A stretch of 64,000 nucleotides of DNA from Deltaproteobacteria bacterium. Lineage in GTDB: Bacteria; Myxococcota_A; Polyangia; GCA-2747355; JADLHG01. The notes under the pieces were generated by a model. That model saw nothing but the letters and a program-made list of their open reading frames with translations. It ran no database searches and was not told the DNA's origin. Position numbers and translations under genes: made by a program. The DNA lies in the NCBI GenBank assembly GCA_020848905.1, contig JADLHG010000030.1:1-64000 (forward strand), in the 5' to 3' direction. How positions within the stretch are numbered: the first letter of the stretch is position 1; each line of letters begins with the position of its first letter. Positions 1 to 8,800 of the stretch are shown one piece after another.

Positions 1-323
1 GCGCTCGTCGACGCAGACAAGAACCTCGCGGCCGTGCAGCGGATGCCACCGATAGTGGACGACCCGCACCTCGGTACGACGCGCATTGTGACGTGTTTGT
101 GCTCCAAAACCGACGGAAGCACTGCGTGCAGCGCGGCAAGTGGGTGCCCAGGCGTGAACTCGATCCGTGCTCCTCGGCGCGCTATCTCGCGGGCGGCTGG
201 AAGAACCTCGCGCCGGTTCCGCCCTCGGGGGAGCCTACGGTCGGCGAGCCACGAACCTGGCTCCTGCAAACGGGCTGGAAGCTCCGAGGGAAGCTGCGTA
301 CCGACGAAGTCCCGGGACGCTGA
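1..323 (+). pseudogene. 3' remnant of REP-associated tyrosine transposase
   Basis: From about base 93 the frame encodes about 76 residues almost identical to the C-terminus of the intact transposase at 7938-8684. Both share NRRKHC, WVPRRELDPCSSARYL and the ending TDEVPGR. The HUH half (HxH motif) is absent and the bases before 93 match only poorly, so this is a 5'-truncated copy. At the position of the likely catalytic tyrosine (AYVLQN in the intact copy) this copy reads VFVLQN, a Tyr to Phe change, so it could not act even if expressed. DNA similarity continues about 20 bases past the stop. The gene could also be cut by the window edge, but the degraded sequence before base 93 argues for real decay. 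Confidence 0.75.
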
Positions 324-345
324 GCTTCGAGAGGACGGCGGCCGC

Positions 346-701
346 CGAGCCCCTGGGCCGCCCGGAGCTCTGGGGTTACACCTCCCCGACCCTTTCCTGC
401 GCCCCAGACGCGCGCGTGTGCCCACCGCCGCACCGATCTTCCTCCGCCTCGTCAGCCATTCTCCCCGACGCACCGCTCTCTCCGCTCACGGTCGCGTGCG
501 CTCGCTGACGCTCCGCCGCGCGGCCCACCTTGCGACCGCCTCCGGCAAAGTGGGCCGCCTCAAGGCGCATGACCGCTCATCGTGGATCACACCCAGCCCC
601 GACCACTGCCGCGCCCGGAACGTGCGTCGGACCCTGCTTCAACTTGAGACGCCGCGCCCCGTTCGGTAGCCTGGGCCCCCCGCCTGCCCCAAGGAGCTGC
701 C
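346..701. other. intergenic region, no gene seen
   Basis: This GC-rich stretch lies between the transposase remnant and the MscS gene. Open frames here on both strands are rich in Arg, Pro and Ala, as expected of shadow frames in GC-rich DNA. I see no tRNA, convincing hairpin or clear promoter. Confidence 0.5.
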
Positions 702-2465
702 ATGCGACCCGCCACGCGCCTCGTTCTGACCCTCGCCCTCCTCGGGGCCTCCCTCGGGGCCCCGTACGCCGCTCTCGCGCAGGGCGCAACCTCGCCGCCG
801 GTCAACCCGGGCCTCGGCCCAAGGCCCGCCGAGCTGGACGCGAGCACCCCCCGCGCCGCCCTCGGCAGCTTCCAGCGCCTGACCCAGGCGGGAGACTTCG
901 CCCGCGCCGCGCACCTGCTCGATCTGCGCGGCGTCCCTGCGCCGCAGCAAGCCACCGAGGGACCACGGCTCGCCCGACGGCTGGCGCTGCTCCTGCACCG
1001 CGTGCGCGGCTGGAACGCGGGTCAGCTCGGCGTTCAGGCCGGCGGACGCGCCGACCCCGGCTCCCGCGCCGACGACGCGCTCGTCGTGCAGCGTCGCGTG
1101 AACGAGCACCGCGTGGAGATCCGCCTGGCTCGCGTGCCCCTGCCGGGGCAGGCCGCGCTCTGGCTCTTCAGCGCACCCACCCTCGCCGAGGTGGACGGCC
1201 TCTACGAAGCCGTAGGCTACGGGTGGGCCGGCGACCGCCTGCCACCCACCTTCTTCACGCTCGAGCTCTGGAGCGTCCAGCTCTGGCAGTGGATCGGCCT
1301 GCTCCTCGCGTTCTTCGCCGCGCTCCTCCTCGGCTGGCTCATCGGCACCATCGCCGAGAAGCTCCTCGTCCGCATCGTCCGACTCACGCGCTGGACCTGG
1401 GACGACCTCGTCCCCGGCGCGATCCGCGACCCGCTGCGCCTCGCCAGCTTCGCCCTGGGATTCGTCATCGCGACGGGGCTCCTCTCGCTCGCGGACACAC
1501 CGCAGGCCGTCGTGCTACGCCTCGGCAAGGTGCTCGCGATCGTCGCCGTGGGCTGGCTCATGGTGCGCGCCCTCGACGTGGCCACCGAGGTCCTCCACCG
1601 CTTCTTCCTCGAGCGGAGCGACGCCACCGGGGGCGCGATGGTCCCCGTCGCGCGCCGCGTGGTGAAGCCCCTGCTCGTGGTGCTCGTGGCCGCGATGGCG
1701 CTCCAGAACGCCGGGCTCAACGTCGCGGGGCTCCTCGCCGGCCTCGGGATCGGAGGCCTCGCGCTGGCCATGGCCAGCAAGACCACCGTCGAGAACATGC
1801 TGGCGGGGATCCTGATCGCGGTGGACCGCCCCTTCAAGGTGAACGACTTCATCAAGGCCGGCGAGGTGAGCGGCACCGTCGAGGAGATCGGCCTGCGCTC
1901 GACGCGCGTGCGCACCCTCGAGCGAACGCTGGTGACCGTCCCGAACGCGCAGATGTCCGACGCTCGAGTGGAGAACTTCACCGCCCGCGACCGCATCCGG
2001 CTCTACCTCACGCTGAACCTGGAATACGAGACGACCGGCGACCAGCTCCGGCTGATCATCGACGAGCTCAAGCGCACCCTCACCGCCCACCCCGACGTCT
2101 TCCAGGACATGATCCGCGTACGGCTCCTCGGCTACGCGAGCTCCTCGGTGGATGTGGAGGTCTTCTGCTACGTCCTCACCACCGAGGTCTACCGCTTCAC
2201 CGCCATCAAGGAAGAGCTCCTCTTCTCCTTCGGGCAGACGGTGCGGCAGGCGGGCGCGGCCATGGCCTTCCCCGCGCAGCGTGTCTACGAGACGAAGGTG
2301 GCCCCGTCGGAGGCCGGCCACGGAGCCGAGGCCAGCCGCGTCGTCGCCGAGCGCCGGCAGGCGAACACGCTCTGCCTGCCCGAGGTTCCGGAGGCCGTGC
2401 GCGACGAATTGCGCCGCCCCCTGCGCGAACGCGACGAGACCGAGACCGGAGGCCAGGGGATCTGA
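702..2465 (+). CDS. MscS-family mechanosensitive ion channel
   Basis: 587 residues. An N-terminal signal peptide (about 1-26, ending AALA) is followed by a periplasmic region to about residue 185. Hydrophobic segments lie at about 196-216, 246-265 and 276-292, followed by the pore helix at about 340-370 (GLLAGLGIGGLALAMASK). The MscS beta domain follows, with KVNDFIKAGEVSGTVEEIGL and VTVPNAQM. Such channels open under membrane tension and release solutes during hypo-osmotic shock. The size and exported N-terminal domain place it with the larger MscS relatives of the inner membrane. The start follows a GGAG-type ribosome site (aaggagctgcc). It is monocistronic and convergent with the methyltransferase downstream. 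Confidence 0.92.
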   Translation: MRPATRLVLTLALLGASLGAPYAALAQGATSPPVNPGLGPRPAELDASTPRAALGSFQRLTQAGDFARAAHLLDLRGVPAPQQATEGPRLARRLALLLHRVRGWNAGQLGVQAGGRADPGSRADDALVVQRRVNEHRVEIRLARVPLPGQAALWLFSAPTLAEVDGLYEAVGYGWAGDRLPPTFFTLELWSVQLWQWIGLLLAFFAALLLGWLIGTIAEKLLVRIVRLTRWTWDDLVPGAIRDPLRLASFALGFVIATGLLSLADTPQAVVLRLGKVLAIVAVGWLMVRALDVATEVLHRFFLERSDATGGAMVPVARRVVKPLLVVLVAAMALQNAGLNVAGLLAGLGIGGLALAMASKTTVENMLAGILIAVDRPFKVNDFIKAGEVSGTVEEIGLRSTRVRTLERTLVTVPNAQMSDARVENFTARDRIRLYLTLNLEYETTGDQLRLIIDELKRTLTAHPDVFQDMIRVRLLGYASSSVDVEVFCYVLTTEVYRFTAIKEELLFSFGQTVRQAGAAMAFPAQRVYETKVAPSEAGHGAEASRVVAERRQANTLCLPEVPEAVRDELRRPLRERDETETGGQGI

Positions 2466-2490
2466 TCGCCCCGCTCGCGGGACGCTCGCT

Positions 2491-3237
2491 TCACCCTCGG
2501 CGACCGAGGCGCACGAAGATCGGGAAGACGATCGCGCGCGGCTGCTCGGCCTCCCCCCAGAGCGGAGCGAGCGTGGCGGCGAGCGCGAGCAAGGGATCCT
2601 CTCCCCGGGCCGCGCGGTAGCGCTGCAGCGCCGACCACGTTTCCACGTAGGCGAGCAGCTCCTGCAGGCGCCAGCGCACCGAGAGCGCGAGCTCGGGGGT
2701 CTCCTCCTCCGCGAACGGGAAGGGGAGCGTGCGGTAGCCCGCCTCGACGTGACGGCGCTCGGGCGGCCAGTACGGCCCCACGACCTCGTCGTAGAACGCG
2801 TCGAGCGCGGCGCCGAGCGCCCCCTCCACCTGGCAGCGGGCGTAGCACCACGCCGCGAGGCATCCCGACGGCCGCAGCACGCGGCGCACCTCGGCGTAGA
2901 AGGCGTCGAGCTCGAACCAGTGCAGCGCCTGCGCCACCGTGACGAGGTCCACCTGCGCGTCGGCGAGCCCGCTCGCCTCGGCCGGCGCGACACGGTAGGT
3001 GACCCTCGCGTGCGGCTCGGCACGCGCGAGCTGCTCGGCGCTCGCGTCGGTGGCCCAGACGCGATCGAAGTGCGCCGCGAGGCCCACGGCCGCCTGTCCG
3101 TTCCCGGTCCCCACGTCCCAGGCCAGCGCGTGCGACGCGACGCGCGCGGCGAGCTCCGCGAAGAGCTCCGCCGGGTAGCGCGGACGCGCGGCGGCGTAGG
3201 CCCCCGCGTGCCCCGAGAAGTGGTCCTTGAAGGTCAC
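2491..3237 (-). CDS. class I SAM-dependent methyltransferase
   Basis: 248 residues with the small-molecule methyltransferase fold. Motif I is DVGTGNGQA at about 41-49. An acidic residue follows in ATDASAEQL, and further on are DLVTVAQALHWF and the VLRPSG motif after strand 4. The opening DHFSGHAGAYAAARPRYP is typical of the Methyltransf_11/25 group related to yeast trans-aconitate methyltransferase. The substrate cannot be told from sequence. It is divergent from the aconitase-like gene at 3301, with a short gap between starts. The neighbouring aconitase-like genes make a link to a tricarboxylic or branched acid tempting, but this is guesswork. Confidence 0.85.
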   Translation of the reverse strand: MTFKDHFSGHAGAYAAARPRYPAELFAELAARVASHALAWDVGTGNGQAAVGLAAHFDRVWATDASAEQLARAEPHARVTYRVAPAEASGLADAQVDLVTVAQALHWFELDAFYAEVRRVLRPSGCLAAWCYARCQVEGALGAALDAFYDEVVGPYWPPERRHVEAGYRTLPFPFAEEETPELALSVRWRLQELLAYVETWSALQRYRAARGEDPLLALAATLAPLWGEAEQPRAIVFPIFVRLGRRG

Positions 3238-3300
3238 GGGCTTCGCCCTCCCTCTGACGCTACCTCACCAGGCAACGATTCTATGCGACAATGCCGCGCC

Positions 3301-4731
3301 ATGCTCGAGCCATCGGTCGCCGCCGACCCGCCCAGGACACTCTACGAGAAGCTGTGGCAGCAGCACCTCGTCGTCCGCGAGGGTGACGACCCGGCCATCC
3401 TCTACGTCGACCTGCACCTCCTGAACGACGTCACCTCCCAGGCTGCCTTCACCGGCCTGCGCACGCGCGGCGTGGGGGTCCGCCGGCCGGCACGCACACT
3501 CGCCAGCATGGATCACCTGGTGCTGACCGCCACCGATGCTCCCCCCACCGACGAGCTCGCCGCACGCCAGCTCGACCAGCTCGCGCGCGACTGCCGCGAC
3601 TTCGGCGTGGCCCTCCACGCCCCCGGCAGCGGGAAGCAAGGGGTCCTCGCGGTACTGGCCCCGGAGCTCGGGCTCATCCACCCGGGCATGTCCGTCGCGT
3701 CGGGCGAGGCCCAGATCGTCGCGTGCGGGGCCTTCGGCGCGCTCCCCCTCCCGCTCCTCGGCTCCGAGGTGGAGCTCGTCCTCGCCACGCAGTGCCTCGT
3801 GCAGAGGGCCGCCGCCAGCGCGCGGATCACCATCTCGGGCAGCCTCGGCCCCTGCGTCACCCCCAAGGACCTCGGCCTCTTTCTCGCGGCCGAGCTGGGG
3901 GTGGGCGCTCTGGAGGGACAGGTGGTGGAGTACGCCGGTCCCACCGTCCGCGGCCTGGACATGGAGGGGCGCATGACCCTCTGCAACCTGAGCCTCGCCT
4001 CCGGGGCGCGCGCCGCCCTGATCGCCCCCGACGAGACGACGCTGGCCTACCTCGTGGGACGCTGCCACGCGCCGAAGGATCGCCAGTGGGAGCGCCTCCA
4101 GCGCCTGATCGCCACCCTGCGCAGCGACGAAGGAGCTTTCTTCCGGAACGACCTCAGCGTCGACGTCTCGGCCGTCCCGCCCATGCTGAGCTACGGCATC
4201 GAGCCGAGTCAGAGTCTGCCCGTTACGGGCCGCATCCCGCACCCCGAGACGCTCGCCGACGAGGACGCGCGCCAGCGGCTGGTTCGCGCGCTCGGCTACA
4301 TGGGGCTCGAAGCGGGGCAGGCGCTGCAAGGGATCGCCGTGGACGTGGTCTACCTCGGGAGCTGCAGCAACGGACGCCTCTCCGACCTCCGGCTCGCGGC
4401 CCAGGCTCTCTCCGGACGGCGGGTCGACCCGCGAGTCCGCCTCGTCGTCGCGCCGGGCGCCGAACCCGTCGCCGCGCAGGCCGAGGCCGAGGGTCTCGAC
4501 CGCATTTTTCGCGCCGCGGGTGCCGAGTGGCGACGGCCCGGCTGCGGTCTCTGCATGGCGGCGGCCCACGAGGCGATCCCCGACGGGCAGGTCTGCCTCG
4601 CCACCACGGCCGGGAACTACCAGGGACGGCAAGGCCCGGGAGCCCGCACGCTGCTCGCCTCTCCGCTCACCGCCATCGCCACGGCGGTGACCGGAGCGGT
4701 CGTGGACCCGCGCCAGGTGCTCTCGTGCTGA
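3301..4731 (+). CDS. LeuC-like aconitase-family hydro-lyase, large subunit
   Basis: 476 residues aligning end to end with isopropylmalate isomerase large subunits: TLYEKLWQQH at 13-22, CGAFGALPLPLLGSEVE, GRMTLCNLSLASGARA, APDETT, and GNYQGRQGPGART near the end. Three cysteines for a 4Fe-4S cluster are kept: C355 in GSCSN, and C415 and C418 in GCGLC. The usual GDSHTSTHGAFG substrate motif is replaced by GEAQIVACGAFG (135-146), losing the His and Thr. It is therefore a divergent member whose substrate may not be isopropylmalate. An in-frame ATG 18 bases upstream (3283) is an alternative start. The stop overlaps the LeuD-like start by 7 bases, so the two subunits are co-translated. Confidence 0.8.
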   Translation: MLEPSVAADPPRTLYEKLWQQHLVVREGDDPAILYVDLHLLNDVTSQAAFTGLRTRGVGVRRPARTLASMDHLVLTATDAPPTDELAARQLDQLARDCRDFGVALHAPGSGKQGVLAVLAPELGLIHPGMSVASGEAQIVACGAFGALPLPLLGSEVELVLATQCLVQRAAASARITISGSLGPCVTPKDLGLFLAAELGVGALEGQVVEYAGPTVRGLDMEGRMTLCNLSLASGARAALIAPDETTLAYLVGRCHAPKDRQWERLQRLIATLRSDEGAFFRNDLSVDVSAVPPMLSYGIEPSQSLPVTGRIPHPETLADEDARQRLVRALGYMGLEAGQALQGIAVDVVYLGSCSNGRLSDLRLAAQALSGRRVDPRVRLVVAPGAEPVAAQAEAEGLDRIFRAAGAEWRRPGCGLCMAAAHEAIPDGQVCLATTAGNYQGRQGPGARTLLASPLTAIATAVTGAVVDPRQVLSC

Positions 4732-5330
4732 TCGTCGAACGCTTCACCTCGCGCGTGATCGCACTGCCGCGCAACGACGTCACCACCGACGAGCTCCTGC
4801 CGCCGCGCTTCCTCACCTGCCCGGACAAGGCCGGCCTCGGCCAGCACCTCTTCGCCGAGCTGCGCCTGCTGCCCGACGGCACCCCCGACCCCTCGTTTCC
4901 GCTCAACCAGGCGCGCCCGGGGAAGAAGCCGCGCGTCCTCATGGCGGGAAGCCGCTTCGGCTGCGGCACCCCCCGCGACCAGGCCGCCGGCGCGCTCGTG
5001 GGTGCCGGCTTCCGGGCCGTCGTCGCGCGCTCCTTCGCGGAGGCCTTCGCCATCTCGGCGCTCAAGAGCAGCCTCATCCCCATCGCGCTCTCGGCGCCGG
5101 ACCACGCGGCCCTCGTGCAGGAGCTCGCGGCGCACCCGGACCTCTGGCTGGCCATCGACCTGCCGGCGCAGGCCGTCCAGTGGCCCGGTGGCCGGCCCCT
5201 GCGCTTCGCGATCGATCACTACGCCAAGATGTGCCTCATCTCGGGCAACGACGATTTGGCCTTCGTGCTGAAGCACGCCCGCGCCGTGCACGAGTTCGAG
5301 GCCCGACGACAGGAGGATTTCCATGAGTGA
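4725..5330 (+). CDS. LeuD-like aconitase-family hydro-lyase, small subunit
   Basis: 201 residues, the usual length of isopropylmalate isomerase small subunits. The swivel-domain signature SRFGCGTPRDQA lies at about 76-87, where LeuD has NFGCGSSREHA, followed by FRAVVARSFAEAF. It should form the second half of the heterodimer with the gene just upstream. The start is a GTG inside the end of the large-subunit gene, chosen because it gives the family N-terminus (LIVERFTSRVIALP). The stop overlaps the crotonase start by 8 bases. The pair is separate from any leuA or leuB in this window, so a role in leucine synthesis is not shown. Confidence 0.82.
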   Translation: MLIVERFTSRVIALPRNDVTTDELLPPRFLTCPDKAGLGQHLFAELRLLPDGTPDPSFPLNQARPGKKPRVLMAGSRFGCGTPRDQAAGALVGAGFRAVVARSFAEAFAISALKSSLIPIALSAPDHAALVQELAAHPDLWLAIDLPAQAVQWPGGRPLRFAIDHYAKMCLISGNDDLAFVLKHARAVHEFEARRQEDFHE

Positions 5331-6123
5331 GCTCGTCACCGCCCACCTCGAGGAGGGGCTCGGCATCGTCACGCTCCGTCGCGCCGAGAAGCGCAACGCC
5401 ATCAACGACGTCGTCCTCGAGCAGCTCCGCGGCGGCTTGCTGCGCCTCGAGGCCGACCCGGCGGCGCGCGTGATCCTGCTGCGCGCCGAGGGACCGTGTT
5501 TCTCGGGGGGCATCGACTTCGGCTGGCTCGCGGGCGCGGCCCAGCCGGGAGCCGACGCGGAGGGAGTCCGCCTGCGTCAGCTCGTGCGCTCGATCCAGGG
5601 CACGCTGGGCCTGCTCGAGACGATCGAGAAGCCCTCCATCGCGCTCATCCATGGTTATTGCGCGGGGCTCGGTCTCGAGCTGGTCCTGCCCTGCGACTTC
5701 CGCATCGCCACCGAGGACGCGCTCCTCGGGGTCCCCGAGATCTACCTCGGTCTCGTCCCCGATTGCGGCGGCACGACGCGCCTCGTCCGGCTCGTGGGTG
5801 CGGCCCGCGCGAAGCAGCTCATCCTCCTCGGGGACACGGTGACCGCCGCCGAGGCCGAGCGCATGAACCTCGTCCACGAGGTCGTCGCGCCGGCCGACCT
5901 CGAGGCCGCGGGGCGCCGGCTCGCAGCACGCCTGCTGGCCCGGCCGGCCGCAGCGCTCGGGCTCGCGAAGCGCTTGATCGACGTGGGACAGGACCTGGAC
6001 CGCGGCACGCACCAGGCGCTCGAAGGGCTCGTGCAGAGCGTGCTCGTGACCTCGCCGAATCTGCCCGGACACCTCGCACAGGGGATGGCCGCGCTGCGCC
6101 GACCGGTCAAAGGGGCGGAGTGA
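5323..6123 (+). CDS. enoyl-CoA hydratase/isomerase (crotonase) family protein
   Basis: 266 residues with the crotonase fold: AEKRNAIND at 21-29, oxyanion-hole region FSGGIDFG at about 60-67, and HGYCAGLGLELVLPCDF. Both glutamates that catalyse hydration in classical enoyl-CoA hydratase are present, E119 and E139, with the same 20-residue spacing as E144/E164 of the rat enzyme. A hydratase activity on a CoA thioester is therefore likely. A strong AGGAGG ribosome site precedes ATG 5323, and the gene overlaps the LeuD-like gene. The operon thus joins a hydro-lyase on free acids with one on CoA thioesters. Its 3' end overlaps the convergent glycosidase-like gene by 17 bases. Confidence 0.88.
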   Translation: MSELVTAHLEEGLGIVTLRRAEKRNAINDVVLEQLRGGLLRLEADPAARVILLRAEGPCFSGGIDFGWLAGAAQPGADAEGVRLRQLVRSIQGTLGLLETIEKPSIALIHGYCAGLGLELVLPCDFRIATEDALLGVPEIYLGLVPDCGGTTRLVRLVGAARAKQLILLGDTVTAAEAERMNLVHEVVAPADLEAAGRRLAARLLARPAAALGLAKRLIDVGQDLDRGTHQALEGLVQSVLVTSPNLPGHLAQGMAALRRPVKGAE

Positions 6124-7681
6124 TCTCCAGCCAGACCACGTCCGGACCGAGCGGCACCTTCACCGACGCCGGAGTCCCGCCCGCGGCCAGCGCACGCCCT
6201 TCGAGGTCGTAGAGCGTCGGCTGGCCCGGAAGCAGACGGAGCGTGACGCTCCCCGCCGCGCCCTTCCAGCGCCAGAAGGCCAGTAGGAGCCGGTTCCCGT
6301 CGCGGAAGGCCACGGCGCGGTCGTCGGCGCCGAGGAGGAGCGCCTCGGTCACCTCGCCGACGAACCGGTAACTCCCGAAGCGCGTGAGCAGCGTGCGCAG
6401 CGCCCGCGCCGACGGCTTCTCGGCGCCGTTCGGCCGGAAGAGGCCGAACGCGGCCTCCTGATTGATCTCCGGCTCCACGGGGAAGTCGAGGAGCGTGTAG
6501 AGGTAAGCGCGGTGCACCCCCGACACGAGCCCGATGAGCACGGAACGCACGAGGTAGCGCGCCTGGTCCTGCTCGCTCACGCCGCGGATCGTCTCCACGA
6601 GCTTCCGGAACTGCGGCTCGCCGAGAAAGCCGCGCGCGAGCTTCACCAGCGAGAGCTCGAGGCCAAAGATGCGGGCCACCTCCTCGTCGGTCTCGGGAAC
6701 CTTGGGGTTGGTGGGCCAGCCGTTCTCGGTGATCCAGAGCGGGATGGCGCGGCTCTGGCTCTTCACGCGCTCGGCGATCTGCCGCGTCTGCGTGGCCAGG
6801 CTTCCCTGCGGCTTCTCGGGCCAGGCCGCCGTCTCGAACTCCGGCGGGTCCTTCGGGTACTGGTACGGATGGTAGGCCACGGCGTCGAGCGCCTCGTTGA
6901 GCTCGGGGACGGCCCGGTAGAGCTCGCCCAGGTAGCCCGGCCCCGGCGGGTAGAGCTCGAGCTTCGGATAGGGCTGCGGCATCGACAGCCCGCCGAGGAG
7001 AAAGAGGCACGAGGGACACGCGGCCCGTCCGGCGCGCGCCGCCGCCAGGGTCTGGCGCGCGTAGGCCGCCGCGTCGGCCTTGGGGCGCCAGAAGCGGAAG
7101 CCGATGTTCTCCTCGTTCCAGAGCTCATAGGCCGGGACGCGACCCGCGTACCGCTTCGCGATCGTCGCCACGTAGCGCGCGTAGTGCGCCGGATCGACCG
7201 GCGGGAAGTAGACCTCGGGGGGTGCGTCGAGCGGGAGCTGCGTGCCGGGCTCGCTCCCCGAGGCCGACGGGTAGGCGGGGTTGCCGTAGGCCGCGACCCC
7301 GAGCAGCGAGACCCCCGCCCGCGCCGCGTCCTCGACTACCGCGTCGAGCGCGCGAAAATCCCACTCCCCGGCCTTCTTCTCGAGGGCGTGCCAGGTGAAG
7401 TCCATGCGGGCGTGCCTGACGCCGAGGCCCCGCAGGAGCGCGAGCTGCCGGGCTCGCTCGGTGCGCGCCGCCCCTTCCTCTCCCCACGGCAACGCGTGCG
7501 CGAGGCCCACCCGCTCGACGAGCGGCGAGAGCCCGTCGTGCGGACCCAGCTCCGGAAAGCGCATGCCCTCGGGGTCCCCGTCGCACGCGGCACCCGCGAG
7601 GAGGAGCGCCAGGCAGCCGCCGAGGCGAGACACGAATCGGCGCGCGAAACGATGCGTCCTGCGACTGCGACGATGCGGCAT
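6107..7681 (-). CDS. glycoside hydrolase-like lipoprotein (clan A TIM barrel)
   Basis: 524 residues. The signal peptide ends in a lipobox with Cys33 (LAGAAC). A TIM-barrel domain follows with the clan A glycosidase pair: a likely acid/base Glu190 in ELWNEEN and a likely nucleophile Glu319 in LWITENGW. This resembles GH39 and related families. A C-terminal beta domain (about 435-524) follows, ending in DVVWLEITPPL. It is probably anchored in a membrane facing the periplasm or outside and acts on a glycan of unknown type. The start at 7681 is chosen for its GGGAGGG ribosome site and clean signal peptide; a longer frame to 7891 lacks both. Confidence 0.8.
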   Translation of the reverse strand: MPHRRSRRTHRFARRFVSRLGGCLALLLAGAACDGDPEGMRFPELGPHDGLSPLVERVGLAHALPWGEEGAARTERARQLALLRGLGVRHARMDFTWHALEKKAGEWDFRALDAVVEDAARAGVSLLGVAAYGNPAYPSASGSEPGTQLPLDAPPEVYFPPVDPAHYARYVATIAKRYAGRVPAYELWNEENIGFRFWRPKADAAAYARQTLAAARAGRAACPSCLFLLGGLSMPQPYPKLELYPPGPGYLGELYRAVPELNEALDAVAYHPYQYPKDPPEFETAAWPEKPQGSLATQTRQIAERVKSQSRAIPLWITENGWPTNPKVPETDEEVARIFGLELSLVKLARGFLGEPQFRKLVETIRGVSEQDQARYLVRSVLIGLVSGVHRAYLYTLLDFPVEPEINQEAAFGLFRPNGAEKPSARALRTLLTRFGSYRFVGEVTEALLLGADDRAVAFRDGNRLLLAFWRWKGAAGSVTLRLLPGQPTLYDLEGRALAAGGTPASVKVPLGPDVVWLEITPPL

Positions 7682-7894
7682 GGACCCTCCCCGATCGACG
7701 GTCCGTCGCATGTGAGCCGCCGCACTGTCAAGGCGCGAGCGCGGGAGGGGTGTGATCGCATGCCGCCGGTCAAGGGTTCCGGGAGAGCTGATGGCACTGC
7801 CCTGGGAAAGGTGGGGGTGAGCGAGGGCGCGGGCGGGGGTGGACCGGTGCGGCGAAGAGGGGTGTTTGTGTGTTTGTTCGTGCAAGGACATCGC

Positions 7895-7923
7895 TTGACG
7901 TCAGACCAGCACTTTGCTAGTAT
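7895..7923 (+). promoter_or_regulatory. promoter of the REP-associated transposase
   Basis: TTGACG at 7895-7900 and TAGTAT at 7918-7923 are 17 bases apart, a good sigma-70-type match. Transcription would start near 7930, leaving only a few bases before the TTG start at 7938. Confidence 0.55.
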
Positions 7924-7937
7924 TAGCCTTATTCATA

Positions 7938-8684
7938 TTGGCACGAAAACGCAAATCCTCCTCGGGAGATGACCGGGCTTCTGGCACACGTCTGCCGGCG
8001 GGTTCTGCGAAACAGCTCCCGTTGCCACTGCGGGAGGCGACGGGGTGGGGCGGTAAGCGGAAGGGTGCGGGGCGGAAGAAGCAGCCGGGGAGCGGCCTCC
8101 CCCATCGGATGCGGCCGCTCCTCGCGAGCCGTTTTCCGGTGCACCTGACGATGAAGGTCGTGTCAGACCTGCCCAACCTGCGCGCCAAGCCGCAGCTCCG
8201 GCTGATCGAGGGTGCATTTCGGGCGGCGCTCGGCCGCCACGGGCTCAACCTCGCCCACTACTCGATCCAGAAGAACCACCTGCACCTCATCGCCGAGGCC
8301 AAGGACCGGGACGTCCTGATGAAGGGGCTCAGGGGCCTGGCGATTCGCCTCGCCCGGCGACTCAACGATAGCCTCGGGCGACACGGGCGGGTCTTCGCCG
8401 ACCGCTACCACCAGCGCATCTTGAAAACGCCGAGCGAGACGAAGCGTGCCGTCGCCTACGTGCTCCAGAACCGACGGAAGCACTGCGTCGAGTGCGGCAA
8501 GTGGGTGCCCAGGCGCGAGCTCGATCCGTGCTCCTCGGCGCGCTATCTCGAGGGCGGCTGGAGGGATGTCGCGCCCGTGCCACCCTCGGGAGAGCCCACG
8601 GTCGGTGAGCCACGAACCTGGCTCCTGCACACGGGCTGGAAGCTGCGAGGGAAGCTGCGTACCGACGAAGTTCCAGGGCGCTGA
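7938..8684 (+). CDS. REP-associated tyrosine transposase (IS200-like, Y1)
   Basis: 248 residues. A basic N-terminus (WGGKRKGAGRKKQPG) leads into the Y1_Tnp domain. The HUH metal-binding motif is H114-L-H116 (NHLHLIAEA), and the likely nucleophilic tyrosine is Tyr174 in AYVLQN. A further Cys-containing tail (CVECGKW) follows. Such enzymes nick single-stranded DNA and are tied to REP palindromes. A TTG start at 7938 gives the family N-terminus MARKRK; the frame is open further upstream but without matching sequence. A second, truncated copy lies at the window's left end. A hairpin with 7-bp arms just downstream (8712-8737) could be the associated REP. Confidence 0.88.
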   Translation: MARKRKSSSGDDRASGTRLPAGSAKQLPLPLREATGWGGKRKGAGRKKQPGSGLPHRMRPLLASRFPVHLTMKVVSDLPNLRAKPQLRLIEGAFRAALGRHGLNLAHYSIQKNHLHLIAEAKDRDVLMKGLRGLAIRLARRLNDSLGRHGRVFADRYHQRILKTPSETKRAVAYVLQNRRKHCVECGKWVPRRELDPCSSARYLEGGWRDVAPVPPSGEPTVGEPRTWLLHTGWKLRGKLRTDEVPGR

Positions 8685-8711
8685 GCCTCGAGAGGACGGC
8701 GGCCGGGCTCG

Positions 8712-8737
8712 CGACCGCCGGAGCACCGCCGCGGTCG
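8712..8737. repeat. REP-like hairpin beside the transposase
   Basis: Perfect 7-bp arms CGACCGC (8712-8718) and GCGGTCG (8731-8737) lie around a 12-base loop, 27 bases after the transposase stop. REP-associated transposases often sit next to such palindromes. I found no second copy in the window, so this is tentative. Confidence 0.35.
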
Positions 8738-8800
8738 GCGGGAAGAATCGGGGTGTCGGCCCGTAAGAGTGCGCGAACAGCCTCGCACGGAGCACAGGTG

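Noticed and set aside
530-2620. 696-residue open frame overlapping the MscS gene
   Set aside because: Almost only Arg, Pro, Ala and Gly; the MscS frame has clear membrane helices and motifs.
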